Positions 8,751 to 17,325 of a stretch of DNA of 36,978 bases are shown piece by piece. The notes under the pieces were generated by a model that saw only the letters and a program-made list of their open reading frames with translations, searched no databases and was not told where the DNA came from. The stretch is from a virus, in IMG/VR virus record IMGVR_UViG_3300040801_001541, positions 1 through 36,978 of that record; one strand, 5' to 3'. Every line of letters begins with the position of its first letter. The first letter of the stretch is position 1. The position numbers and the translations under genes were made by a program.

Positions 8751-9071
8751 ATGATCTTGCGAATACGGCCGGGCAAGGTGCCCGGCCAGCTTTCGACCTA
8801 CCGACTCGAGACGGATCGAGGCGAGGCGGTAGAAAACGTGCGGTTCCTGGAATCGTACAACGACATGGGGAAAAGGCGCGCAGTCGTGGAGGTGACATTC
8901 GATGCGAACGAGCAGTCAGACACCGGTGACATTCGTCCCGAAGTGGAACGGGAACCAGGAGCTCCCGGAGAACGAGCAGATTCGGGTGACGGTGAAGTTC
9001 CCGACGGCGAAGGAGTTCGAACCGTTCGATCTCGGTCCCGGAAGGATGCCAAAGCAGACGGCTCTCGTTGA
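8751..9071 (+). CDS. Small tail-region protein overlapping the chaperone gene
   Basis: This 106-residue reading frame is the only open + strand candidate covering 8751-8901. The first 58 or so residues (MILRIRPGKVPGQLSTYRLE onward) have G/C-rich third positions and protein-like composition. After the next gene starts at 8902 the same frame turns into an Arg/Glu/Gly-rich stretch that looks like a shadow. Either the gene really overlaps its neighbour by 170 bases, or the true product ends early through an undetected sequence error. No function is recognised. Confidence 0.45.
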   Translation: MILRIRPGKVPGQLSTYRLETDRGEAVENVRFLESYNDMGKRRAVVEVTFDANEQSDTGDIRPEVEREPGAPGERADSGDGEVPDGEGVRTVRSRSRKDAKADGSR

Positions 9072-9237
9072 GGCGTTCGTCCCGAAGATCGAGAACTACT
9101 ACCACAACGACCAGCCGGTAGAGTCCGGGGAGGCGCTCGTCGCGTGCGAGGCGAAGGAAGTCTACCAGCTCGTCGCTGAGATCTTCCTCTATCTCTGGCG
9201 CGGCATCTCACTCGGGGAGGAGCGCGAAAAAAACTGA
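8902..9237 (+). CDS. Tail assembly chaperone, zero-frame product (gpG-like)
   Basis: The 111-residue product starts at ATG 8902 with GGAGGT about eight bases upstream. It begins MRTSSQTPVTFVPKWNGNQE and has an acidic helical end. It occupies the slot of lambda gpG: between the major tail protein and the tape measure. The last codons before the stop are GAA AAA AAC TGA, forming a textbook -1 slippery site, and the -1 frame is open through the next ORF. Chaperones of this type coat the tape measure during tail assembly and are absent from the virion. Confidence 0.85.
   Translation: MRTSSQTPVTFVPKWNGNQELPENEQIRVTVKFPTAKEFEPFDLGPGRMPKQTALVEAFVPKIENYYHNDQPVESGEALVACEAKEVYQLVAEIFLYLWRGISLGEEREKN
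9228..9234 (+). promoter_or_regulatory. -1 ribosomal frameshift site A AAA AAC
   Basis: Seven A residues (9227-9233) followed by C place the canonical heptamer A AAA AAC exactly in the X XXY YYZ phase of the upstream frame, one codon before its TGA. After a -1 slip, translation continues at CTG 9234 in the frame that contains the next ORF, with no stop in between. This is the gpG/gpGT arrangement of siphovirus tail chaperones. I did not identify a definite downstream pseudoknot. Confidence 0.88.
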
Positions 9238-9554
9238 GACAGGCGACGTCGCTTCTGACGATGGGCGTCGCCTATGACGACTACAGCTTCGAGCCGGATC
9301 AGGAGGATATCGTCTACTCCTCCGTTGCAGAGAACGGGAAGACATTCATCCGGCGTGGCGACATACCGGCGATCATGCGCGACGACTTCGTGCGTGATGC
9401 GCTGAGCGAGTGGAACCGGTTCACACGGTTCGGGCTCGCGAACGGGGCGGGATGGAAGAACGAGCGGATTCTGTACGTCCGCGTGATCGAGGTCTGCGAG
9501 CAAGAGCACCAGCACACGCTCGCGCGAATGAGGGAAGACCAGAATGGCCAATGA
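9234..9554 (+). CDS. Tail assembly chaperone, frameshift extension (gpT-like)
   Basis: Read as the -1 continuation of the upstream frame, this adds 106 residues starting LRQATSLLTMGVAYDDYSFE. The combined product (8902-9554) would be about 217 residues. An ATG at 9261 could start a separate 97-residue protein, but no convincing ribosome site precedes it, while the slippery site in the right phase makes fusion the better explanation. In lambda, the T part binds the tape measure or tail tube protein and the G part spreads along the tape. The stop overlaps the tape-measure start by 11 bases. Confidence 0.82.
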   Translation: MRQATSLLTMGVAYDDYSFEPDQEDIVYSSVAENGKTFIRRGDIPAIMRDDFVRDALSEWNRFTRFGLANGAGWKNERILYVRVIEVCEQEHQHTLARMREDQNGQ

Positions 9555-12273
9555 CGAACTGAAGATCCTTGTCAAAGCCGAGGTCGACAAAGCGGTCGCA
9601 GACCTGAAGCGCGTCGACGGGTCGATGACGCAGACCGGAAAGAGCGCCGGAAACGCAGCAATGTCGTTCGGCAAGGTCGCCGGCGCCGTGGGCGGCGCGG
9701 TGCTCGCGATCCGGACGGCGATCAACGTCTCGCGACAGCTCGTTGACGCGTACCGGGTGCAGGAGCAGGCCGAGGCGAAGCTCGCCGGGGTCCTCCGGGC
9801 GACGGGAGAGGCAGCGGGGTTCAACTCGAGGCAACTCCGCGACATGGCGAGCGGTCTCCAGGGGCTCACCACGTTCGGCGACGAGGCGATCCTCGGGATG
9901 CAGTCGCTTCTGCTCACCTTCAAGTCCATCCAGGGCGAGGCTTTCGAGCGCACGACCGAGCTCGCGCTCGATCTCTCCGCCGCATTCGACCAGGACCTCA
10001 AGAGCTCCGCAATGCAGCTCGGCAAGGCGCTCGAGGACCCGGAACGCGGGCTCACGGCGCTCCGCCGGGTGGGCGTCTCCTTCACCGAATCGCAGGAGGA
10101 GATGATAAAGGGGCTCGTCGAGGCCGGCGAGCTCGCCGAAGCGCAGGGCATCATCCTCGACACGCTCGAGCAGCAGGTCGGAGGCGTCGCGCAGACCATG
10201 GCGGCGACAGCGACCGGCGAGCTCACGCAGCTCACGAACGCGCTCGGCGACATGCGGGAGCGAGGCGGGAAGGCAGTCCTCGACTTCGGTCGGCCGTTTA
10301 TCACCTGGCTCCGCGACGTCGTGACGGAGAGCAACGATGCCGCCGCGGCGCTCGACAACCTGAAGGCGGCACTCGCCGCAGACGTCAACCCCAGCAGTGG
10401 CGAGTTCGACATCGATGCGGCGATCGAGACGCAGCAGGAGCGGATTGCAGCGGCAGAGGTGGAGCTCGAAACGCAGCGGGAGCTTGCGGCCGCAATGGTT
10501 CGCCAGGGCAGAATCAGTGAGGCGACCGCGGAGCAGAGCGTCCGGATGCGTGAGAACACGATCCGGAATCTCCGCGATGAGCTCTACGAACTCGAGCGCC
10601 GGAAGGCCCAGCTTCGCGCGGAAGCGAAAGCCGTGCAGGAGGAGCTTGATCGGCTCGAGGCCGAGCGACTGGAGCGCGAGGAGGCGGCACGCCGGCAGGC
10701 GGCGGTCGATCAGGCGTTCACCGATGCCCGGTCTGTGGTCCTGGGCATTCTGGAGTCGGAGAAGTCCGAGCGCGACAAGATCATCGAGCAGATCGAGTAT
10801 CTCGAGGCTCATCCGTGGGCAGCGGGGTCGCCGCAGGAAGCTGATCGACTGGAAGCACTTGAGATCCTGACGGGCAAGCTCGAGGACATAGCATGGGCTG
10901 CCGTTCTGGCAGATCACTCGCTGCGGGCCATGTCCTCGGGCCTTGCTGGGGCAGCGTCGGAAGCCAGAGATCTGTTCGACGCGACCGCCTGGGATGATTC
11001 GGTGTTTGGAGGCGGCGAGACGACACCGATGCTTGATCTCACGGGATTCGCCGAGGCTTTCGAGCAGGGATATACCGACGTAATGGAGGTCGGGGAAGCC
11101 TGGCGCGAGTGGGAGGCAGAGCAGGAGGAACTCCGTCTCGCGCAGTCGCTCGCGATGTACCAGGAATACTACGACGCTCGGATCGCGGCGGCGGAGCAGA
11201 CAGTATCGGCCGAACAGAAGATTCTCGACGAGTTCTCCGAGAATGTCCGAGACATCTTCGACGACGACATGCTCGCTCGTGCATTCACTGGGGCGATGAC
11301 AGAGATGGGGCGAGCGATCGCGGATGGCACCGACGCTATGGACGCCATGGGTTCCGTGCTCGCGAATGTCGCGTCAGACATCCTTGGTCAGATCTCCATG
11401 TATGCGACGCTCGCCGCGGTGAAAGTTGTAGCGATGAGTCCCAACCCTCTCGCTGCTATTCCGCTTGCTGTGGGTTTGCTCGCAATAGCTGGCGTTACTG
11501 GCATTGCCTCCGGCTTCATCGGAGCTACCGGCGGCGGCGGAGGCCCGGACACGAGCTGGGCCGAGCGTATCGTCGCCGCGGAGGAGAGCGCAGCGGAGAA
11601 ACGGCTCGAGATCATCCGCGATCAACTCGAAGATGAGCGGCGGATCAGAGACGAGCACCTGGCAAAGCTCGAGAGCTCGTTCAACCAGGAGTTCGAGATC
11701 CTGCGCGATGCCTGGGAGCGAAACCTCATCTCGACCGAGGAGTTCCGGGCCGGGATGGGCGATCTCAACGCGGAGCACCAGGCGGGCGTGGAGGAGGCGA
11801 ACGAGCCGGTCGTGGCGCTCGAGACTGAGCAGGACAAGATCGAGAAGCAGCAGGCTGCGCTGGAAGCCGCTCGGACGACGAAGCTGCAGGCGCTCGCGCA
11901 AACCGCGCTTGCTCTGCAGGAAGAGCTCAACGGTATGTCGGGCTGGGACAAGTTCTGGAGCGGCAGGGACGAGGAGATCGTCAAAGAGCTCGACGCGCTC
12001 GATCGCCGTCGGCAGATCGTCGAGACAGCTACCGACATGGAGACGATTACCTCCGCGGCGAAGGGAGCCAACTTCCTCACCTCCGGGCCGGAGCTCCTGC
12101 TCGTGGGCGATAACGCGAGCGGCCGGGAGCACGTCATGGTGAACCCGGCGCCAGGCGCCGGCGGTATGGGCATTGCGATCAACATCAACGCGCCGGTCTA
12201 CGGCATGGATGATCTGTACGAGAAGCTCGAGGAAGCCGGTCGTCGGCTGCAGCGCAGGGGGCGAGTCGCATGA
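9544..12273 (+). CDS. Tape measure protein
   Basis: The 909-residue protein sets tail length, fills the tail tube and helps DNA entry. The N-terminal part has AVGGAVLAIRTAINVSRQLV and KLAGVLRATGEAAGF, with the LQGLTTFGDEAILGMQSLLL pattern common in tape measures. Residues about 290-390 are long Glu/Arg-rich coiled coil. About residues 620-660 form a hydrophobic Gly/Ala-rich region (LAAIPLAVGLLAIAGVTGIA), the membrane-active part, and the last 200 residues are again coiled coil with ANFLTSGPELLLVGDN near the end. The relatively short length predicts a tail of roughly 130-140 nm by the usual 0.15 nm per residue rule (inference). Confidence 0.93.
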   Translation: MANDELKILVKAEVDKAVADLKRVDGSMTQTGKSAGNAAMSFGKVAGAVGGAVLAIRTAINVSRQLVDAYRVQEQAEAKLAGVLRATGEAAGFNSRQLRDMASGLQGLTTFGDEAILGMQSLLLTFKSIQGEAFERTTELALDLSAAFDQDLKSSAMQLGKALEDPERGLTALRRVGVSFTESQEEMIKGLVEAGELAEAQGIILDTLEQQVGGVAQTMAATATGELTQLTNALGDMRERGGKAVLDFGRPFITWLRDVVTESNDAAAALDNLKAALAADVNPSSGEFDIDAAIETQQERIAAAEVELETQRELAAAMVRQGRISEATAEQSVRMRENTIRNLRDELYELERRKAQLRAEAKAVQEELDRLEAERLEREEAARRQAAVDQAFTDARSVVLGILESEKSERDKIIEQIEYLEAHPWAAGSPQEADRLEALEILTGKLEDIAWAAVLADHSLRAMSSGLAGAASEARDLFDATAWDDSVFGGGETTPMLDLTGFAEAFEQGYTDVMEVGEAWREWEAEQEELRLAQSLAMYQEYYDARIAAAEQTVSAEQKILDEFSENVRDIFDDDMLARAFTGAMTEMGRAIADGTDAMDAMGSVLANVASDILGQISMYATLAAVKVVAMSPNPLAAIPLAVGLLAIAGVTGIASGFIGATGGGGGPDTSWAERIVAAEESAAEKRLEIIRDQLEDERRIRDEHLAKLESSFNQEFEILRDAWERNLISTEEFRAGMGDLNAEHQAGVEEANEPVVALETEQDKIEKQQAALEAARTTKLQALAQTALALQEELNGMSGWDKFWSGRDEEIVKELDALDRRRQIVETATDMETITSAAKGANFLTSGPELLLVGDNASGREHVMVNPAPGAGGMGIAININAPVYGMDDLYEKLEEAGRRLQRRGRVA

Positions 12274-15182
12274 GCACTCGGACGGTGAAGCTCCAGTTCC
12301 CGGGAGACGCGTCGTTCACCGACGTCTCGCACCTGGTCGTCGACGGATCGATGAGTGAGTTCCGGCGCATGATGAACGACAAGCGTCGGAGCGTCGTCGA
12401 CACCTACTCCTTCCGCCTGAAGCACGACCAGGACATCACCGACGCATTCGCGAACGCAACCGACAAGATCTGGTGCACAGTCGATGATGGAGCGACCCGG
12501 GAGTTCACCGGCTGGATCGCTCCGACCGACTCCTTCACCATCGATCAGCGCGTGGGACCGCGGTCTGTCGAAGCGCTCGACATGAGCTACCTGCTCGACG
12601 AGCCGATCAGCGCGAGCGTGCAGTACCCGGCGCTCGTCACTGACCCCGGGTTCAAGATCCTCGACAAGGCCGACGCTCCGAACTCGATCGTGCACCAGCT
12701 TCTCACGCTCGCCGGCTATGATCCGGCGGTGTACATCGACTCCGGGTGTCCGAACATCACGACGAGCGTTGACTCGGTCACCGCAGAGGAGGGCGCGGAG
12801 ACCTATCGCGACATCCTGGACGACCTGCTCAGTGAGTACGGCTACGTTCTGTACTGGACCGCCGGCGGGAAGTTCAGCGTCCACCAGTGGGACCACGACA
12901 CGGTCACCGTGAGCGAGACGATCTCCTCGTTCGGAACGGCTCGTGGGCTGCAGATATCGAAGGTCGAGACGGAGAACGACGGCGCGGAGGTGACCTGGGC
13001 GGAGCTCGACGTCATGCAGGACGCGCTGCTCTACCGGGACAACCTGCCGATCTCGTCCACCGCTGGGTCGGTGGAGTTCACCGGGGAGCCGATCGGGGCG
13101 GGTGACTACTACCCGCCGGACTCGGACATCGAGGACCAGTATCAGCGGTTCCGCACGCGCTGGCTCGATCTGCCGTATCTGAGGCGCGAGACCAGGCTCC
13201 AGAACCAGGACCTCTCCCTCGTCAACACGAGCGGGCACGCGATCGCGTTCACAGCGGACGCGGGAGTCGCGATCTCAACGCAGGTATTCGAGCCGAATCG
13301 GGCGCGGGTCAACTTCCGCAACTCGGCCGGGTCCACGGAGAGCATCTACACGTTCGAGATCACCGGAGACGCGCTCTATCGCTCGTCGGTGCGCACGACC
13401 ACGGTCCCGGTCGCCTCCACGAACCCGGAGAAGTACACGTCGCGGTTCATTTTCTCCGACGCACACGCGACCAGACTCTCCACGGCGCGGAGCCGCATGC
13501 TTCGGTTCGGGAACTATCACTACGACTTCGAGCTCCGGCACAAAGTGGAGCCCGGAGCGATCGTCGAGCTCTACCAGGAGCGCGACAACCTCACGCCGAT
13601 CCAGACGACGGTCATCATCCTCGAGCGCCGGAAGAACCCGCAGCGCCCGATGTGGACCTATCGCGCGCAGGCGATCACCGCCTATTCGTCGGAGGCTGCT
13701 CTGAAGGTCGGGATCGGCGCGCCGAACACCGCCGCGCAGGACGCGCTCACCGAGGCGCAGATCGGTGTCACCCCGACCTTCGACGACCTCGACAACGGCT
13801 ACACCGCGAGCACCGGCGGGACGACGACGCCGACACAGCCGGTTCTCGCCGGCGTGGGGCTCTACCTGGGCACGCGGATTGCATGGGATCGGCAAATCAA
13901 CCTCACGAACCTATCCCACTACGAGATTCTCGTCTCGCCCGACGGCGGTACGACGTGGTACGAGCCGGTCGACGGCGGGACGGGGCTCGGGACGCAGGAT
14001 CCCGGAGACTGGACCGCGGCGCTCCATTGGCCGGCCGAAATGTTCGTTCATGCCGATCTACCGCTCGGGGGAACGGCCGAAGATCCCACGCCGAGCGCGT
14101 GGACGTACAAGGTTCGCCGGGTCACAAAGCAGAACGACGTGAGCGCAGCCTCGAGCACGATCACCGTCAACGCGTCGCCGGTAGCGAACGGCACGCTCGC
14201 CAAGGACGCGATTTCGACGAACCTTCTCAACGCCGTGATCGCGAACATCGCCGACCGGCTCACGATCTCGAGCGGTACCGGGTTCACGTCCACGGCGCTC
14301 ACGACGACCGGCGGTGAAACGCGCGGGTACCTGGATCTCGACGAGGTAGCGGTCCAGAAATACACGACGACCATACCCGGATGGGGCACACTCGCCCGGC
14401 TCACTGTAGAGAACCCGACGGCGATCGACGGCACCGGCGTGCTCGAGCTCAACGAGGGGAGTCTCGTACCGGTCAACACGACCGACGCGCGGCTCCGGGC
14501 GACCGGGAAGTCGCTCACGCTCCAATCGTGGGATGGCACGAGCGCATGGGTCGATCAGATCAAGCTCGGCTCGGTCGATGCGGCGGGGGATGCGCGCTCT
14601 CAACTTTCGGGGCGCGTCTACGCCGGCGAGATTCGGCTCGATTCTACCCTCTACGGCATCGGGTCGAACTACGGATTCATTGGTAGTCAACTCGCGATGC
14701 ACGTTCTGGAAAATGCCTACTACGACGGGTCGTGGAAGCGGATCGCGAACCGAAGGGCGGCATTGATTCAGACGCAAGCCGAGTCAGATGTTGCTATCAA
14801 GGCGCTGATCGCCGAGTCGGGCGCGGCTGACAGCACTATCACATGGATAAACCAATTCGCGGTACGGAGGTTCCAGGGTAACTACGACTCGACGGTTGTC
14901 GACGTGGGCGTGAACGGTAGGTTGATCGACATCGACAACGGCTCCTCAGTCCGGAATATGCACATCGCCACCAATCTGTACCACGATGGGACGGCTTGGC
15001 GATACGTAGCGTCAGCAGGCGGGGCTTTAATGAACATGACGCCGGACGGTTCAATTGGATTCTACACAGTCCCAAGCGGCACAGCCGGGGCGACAGCTTC
15101 CCCAACCGCGAGGATAACGATAGCACAAAACGGCGACCTCACAGCACCAAACGGCCGCGTGTTCGGCGCCGTGTTCAACTGA
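12270..15182 (+). CDS. Tail tip / central fibre protein
   Basis: The 970-residue protein starts in an ATGA overlap with the tape measure. Its N-terminal half (about 1-480) is beta-rich with SFRLKHDQDITDAF, VEALDMSYLLDEPIS and a YRDILDDLLSEYGYVLYWTAGGKF module, resembling siphovirus tail-associated hub proteins that sit below the tube. About residues 500-640 look like a fibronectin III-type domain (ILVSPDGGTTWYEPVDGG with W/Y spacing). The last 300 residues are beta-repeat fibre-like (DGTGVLELNEGSLVP and similar), probably the receptor-facing part. Base composition becomes less GC-rich toward the 3' end, as is common in host-range segments. I do not recognise a closer family. Confidence 0.75.
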   Translation: MSTRTVKLQFPGDASFTDVSHLVVDGSMSEFRRMMNDKRRSVVDTYSFRLKHDQDITDAFANATDKIWCTVDDGATREFTGWIAPTDSFTIDQRVGPRSVEALDMSYLLDEPISASVQYPALVTDPGFKILDKADAPNSIVHQLLTLAGYDPAVYIDSGCPNITTSVDSVTAEEGAETYRDILDDLLSEYGYVLYWTAGGKFSVHQWDHDTVTVSETISSFGTARGLQISKVETENDGAEVTWAELDVMQDALLYRDNLPISSTAGSVEFTGEPIGAGDYYPPDSDIEDQYQRFRTRWLDLPYLRRETRLQNQDLSLVNTSGHAIAFTADAGVAISTQVFEPNRARVNFRNSAGSTESIYTFEITGDALYRSSVRTTTVPVASTNPEKYTSRFIFSDAHATRLSTARSRMLRFGNYHYDFELRHKVEPGAIVELYQERDNLTPIQTTVIILERRKNPQRPMWTYRAQAITAYSSEAALKVGIGAPNTAAQDALTEAQIGVTPTFDDLDNGYTASTGGTTTPTQPVLAGVGLYLGTRIAWDRQINLTNLSHYEILVSPDGGTTWYEPVDGGTGLGTQDPGDWTAALHWPAEMFVHADLPLGGTAEDPTPSAWTYKVRRVTKQNDVSAASSTITVNASPVANGTLAKDAISTNLLNAVIANIADRLTISSGTGFTSTALTTTGGETRGYLDLDEVAVQKYTTTIPGWGTLARLTVENPTAIDGTGVLELNEGSLVPVNTTDARLRATGKSLTLQSWDGTSAWVDQIKLGSVDAAGDARSQLSGRVYAGEIRLDSTLYGIGSNYGFIGSQLAMHVLENAYYDGSWKRIANRRAALIQTQAESDVAIKALIAESGAADSTITWINQFAVRRFQGNYDSTVVDVGVNGRLIDIDNGSSVRNMHIATNLYHDGTAWRYVASAGGALMNMTPDGSIGFYTVPSGTAGATASPTARITIAQNGDLTAPNGRVFGAVFN

Positions 15183-15191
15183 GGAGGATGG

Positions 15192-15653
15192 ATGGCAGTA
15201 GTTGGATACAAGATCATGGGCAGCTCAGATTACGACTCCGCGGTGACGTACAACACGACGATGGCATACCTCGCCAACTGGTACTTCATCGGTTCAGTGC
15301 TGATCATCAACACGACGTCCACGTTTTTCGGAAAGGACCTCCGCATATTTCAGCGCGACTCAGCGGATTCGTTCTGGAGTCAGAGATATGCGATAACCGG
15401 CACGGCCGCCAACACGTTGAAGATATACCGGCACACATATGGCGGCCGTCCGATGTGGCTCTTCCAGAACCACAATAACGTAGAGTCACCGACTATCAAC
15501 ATCCAGGTTATTGGGCACGGACGAGAGGGGAGGAAAGTGTACTACTGTGCCGCTTCTCCGCCATCTCATACCAGCAAGCCAAACGACTATTACAAGAGTA
15601 ACTCCGGGCTGTCGATCACGGCGGGCCGGGGTCGGAATCTGTGTGACGAATAG
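15192..15653 (+). CDS. Putative tail fibre-associated protein
   Basis: The 153-residue product has the beta-rich, aromatic and Asn/Thr-rich composition of a receptor-binding or fibre-tip protein (YDSAVTYNTTMAYLANWYF, IYRHTYGGRPMWLFQNHNN). It follows the tail-tip gene after a strong GAGGAGG site and uses noticeably more A/T at third positions than the structural genes, suggesting recent exchange. An ATG at 15188 in another frame gives only a shadow. No family is recognised. Confidence 0.6.
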   Translation: MAVVGYKIMGSSDYDSAVTYNTTMAYLANWYFIGSVLIINTTSTFFGKDLRIFQRDSADSFWSQRYAITGTAANTLKIYRHTYGGRPMWLFQNHNNVESPTINIQVIGHGREGRKVYYCAASPPSHTSKPNDYYKSNSGLSITAGRGRNLCDE

Positions 15654-15663
15654 GGAGGAAACC

Positions 15664-15942
15664 ATGAAGGCAACAATCGAAGGCATCGACTACGACATCG
15701 CGGGGCTCTCGCAGTTCGACCGGCAGTTCTACCTACGGGCAGATTTGCAGACCGTCCAGGCGCTCCGCACGGCGACCGAGGGTAAGGGGATCGTGACGAT
15801 TCTGATCACCCGAAGCGACGGTACCACGGTCGAGGCGCAAGGGCTCTATCAGAGCTCGCAGACTGACCTCGACGAGAACCAATCGACCGGGCAGGCGGCG
15901 TACTTCATGACCTCGCCTATGGTTGTGGGGGTGGTATCGTGA
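15664..15942 (+). CDS. Small tail-region protein, unknown
   Basis: The 92-residue product starts at ATG 15664 after GGGAGGAAACC. It reads MKATIEGIDYDIAGLSQFDR and then a VTILITRSDGTTVEAQGLYQ segment; the alternating hydrophobic pattern suggests a small beta protein. The upstream extension of the same frame is not coding-like. It sits between the fibre-associated gene and a coiled-coil gene and probably belongs to the tail tip. Its stop overlaps the next GTG as GTGA. Confidence 0.65.
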   Translation: MKATIEGIDYDIAGLSQFDRQFYLRADLQTVQALRTATEGKGIVTILITRSDGTTVEAQGLYQSSQTDLDENQSTGQAAYFMTSPMVVGVVS

Positions 15943-16112
15943 CAACCGGAGAACGCAAGGTGGCCCTCGAGCAAGAGCGTGATCAAATCCTCGCCCACAT
16001 CCAGCAGGCGCAGCAGCAGTTCGAGGCCATGAAGAACCGGCTGAATCAGATCGTCGGTAAGCTCGAGCTACTCGCCGAGATCGAATCGCAGGAAGGGCAG
16101 GGCGAAGTGTGA
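15939..16112 (+). CDS. Small coiled-coil protein
   Basis: This 57-residue frame starts at GTG 15939, overlapping the previous stop, and ends at TGA 16110-16112, again overlapping the next start. The sequence is almost entirely helical and Gln/Glu-rich, with heptad spacing from about residue 6 to 50 (ILAHIQQAQQQFEAMKNRL). The chain of overlaps on both sides makes it a believable gene. It could act in tail-fibre assembly or serve as a small accessory of the lipase-like gene that follows. No family is recognised. Confidence 0.65.
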   Translation: MTTGERKVALEQERDQILAHIQQAQQQFEAMKNRLNQIVGKLELLAEIESQEGQGEV

Positions 16113-16666
16113 CCGAAACCGTCGACCTCGCGAACATTCGGGTACACGTCTCCCGCAACCTCCGCGGGATGCTCAGGATCCACGTCGAGGGCTCCGGGCC
16201 GTTCGTGCAACGGCCGATGCGGTTGAACGATTGGCTACGGACGAACGCGCTCGCGTTCATCGTGGTCGGCGTTCACCTGGGCTACCTCGTCGCCGCGATC
16301 CGCGTACTCTGGCGATTCCGGCACGAGATCCGCGCGGCGTCGTGGGTCACAATCACCGGGCACTCGCTCGGCGGGGCGACCGCAGAGGTCGCGGCGGTAC
16401 TCGGGTCGGTATTCCTGGGCGGCGGGATCCGCGGCGAGAGCTACGGCGGGCCGGCTCCCTGGTGGTTCGTGACGTGGCCGCTCTGGTGGCTCGTCTCGAA
16501 GGTCGCAGGGGCCGAGCTCGCATGGTACGTCGCGGGTGGCGACCCGGTGCCGCTGCTTCCGTTCTTCTGGAATCGGCACCTGGGACAGCGACACTGGATA
16601 CACGGCACCGGCGACGGGCCGATTGCGGATCACGTACATGGATACGATGCGCTGATCGAAGCGTAG
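16109..16666 (+). CDS. Class 3 lipase-like alpha/beta hydrolase
   Basis: The 185-residue protein begins at GTG 16109. It shows WVTITGHSLGGATAEVAA at residues 79-96: the nucleophile elbow GHSLGG of Lipase_3 enzymes, with Ser86. Further on are GESYGGPAPWW (110-119), GGDPVPLLPFFW with the candidate acid Asp145, and late His residues in HWIHG and HVHGYDALIE for the third triad position. The order matches class 3 lipases, whose substrates are lipid esters. It lacks the N-terminal sequence of a secreted enzyme, so it would act in the cytoplasm, on the virion, or after holin opening. Its place between fibre and lysis genes suggests an envelope-directed esterase, comparable in role to LysB of mycobacteriophages, though not related by sequence as far as I can judge. 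Confidence 0.72.
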   Translation: MTETVDLANIRVHVSRNLRGMLRIHVEGSGPFVQRPMRLNDWLRTNALAFIVVGVHLGYLVAAIRVLWRFRHEIRAASWVTITGHSLGGATAEVAAVLGSVFLGGGIRGESYGGPAPWWFVTWPLWWLVSKVAGAELAWYVAGGDPVPLLPFFWNRHLGQRHWIHGTGDGPIADHVHGYDALIEA

Positions 16667-16689
16667 GCGAGTTCACTGGGAGGGGAACG

Positions 16690-17325
16690 ATGCCAGAATG
16701 GGTATGGATACCGATCACAGTAGTAGGAACCGGGGTCATCATCGCGATCGTCCTCATGATGTGGAAGCGCGGCGGGACGCTGGGGATCGGGAAGAATACC
16801 TTCGTCCTGCACGGCGATGCGAAGAACCCGAAGAACCCGCTCGCGAAGGCGCTCCGTTACGTCCCTGAGAACATCGGGCAGGTGACGAGCCTGGTCTACT
16901 CCGGCTACCTCAAGATCGTGAAGAGCAAGGGCGTCGAACCTGCGGTCATGACCGACATCGAGGACAGCAAGTTCGCTCGCTCAGTGATTCGCAACGCGAC
17001 GAGCCTCGGGAACGGGTCGAACAGCGTCCAGAAGATCATCGAGAACGATATTGCGAATCGCGACTACGTCGGGCACGACATCGAGCAGTACGTCCACGAC
17101 ATCGTGCTTCCGAAGGTCGTCGACTCGATCAGGAACACGATCAACTCCGAGTACGATACGGTCGCGCGGTACGCGGAGCATTCCGACCGGCAGCGGATCG
17201 TTACACAGGCGGAGTTCGTAGACATGCTTTCGGAGCCGCGGTTCCAGCACGATCTCGCGCACGCGATCCTGCCGTTCTACCGGTTCGCGGCGCGGTGTCT
17301 CAGCGACGGGTGCGTCGACATATGA
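16690..17325 (+). CDS. Membrane-anchored protein of the lysis region
   Basis: The 211-residue product starts at ATG 16690 after CTGGGAGGGG. Residues about 4-24 (VWIPITVVGTGVIIAIVLMM) form one transmembrane helix, followed by a Lys/Arg-rich boundary and a soluble helical domain of about 180 residues with several Asp/Asn-rich loops. No enzyme motif is visible. The stop overlaps the M23 peptidase start (ATATGA). It may anchor or regulate lysis proteins at the inner membrane, but that is inferred from position. The domain is unfamiliar. Confidence 0.65.
   Translation: MPEWVWIPITVVGTGVIIAIVLMMWKRGGTLGIGKNTFVLHGDAKNPKNPLAKALRYVPENIGQVTSLVYSGYLKIVKSKGVEPAVMTDIEDSKFARSVIRNATSLGNGSNSVQKIIENDIANRDYVGHDIEQYVHDIVLPKVVDSIRNTINSEYDTVARYAEHSDRQRIVTQAEFVDMLSEPRFQHDLAHAILPFYRFAARCLSDGCVDI

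Noticed and set aside
9189-10917. Long - strand frames (456 and 498 residues) opposite the tape measure gene
   Set aside because: They lie opposite a gene with strong G/C third-position bias, which removes stops from the antisense frames. Composition is Ser/Arg/Leu-rich without domains, and there is no ribosome site or operon partner.
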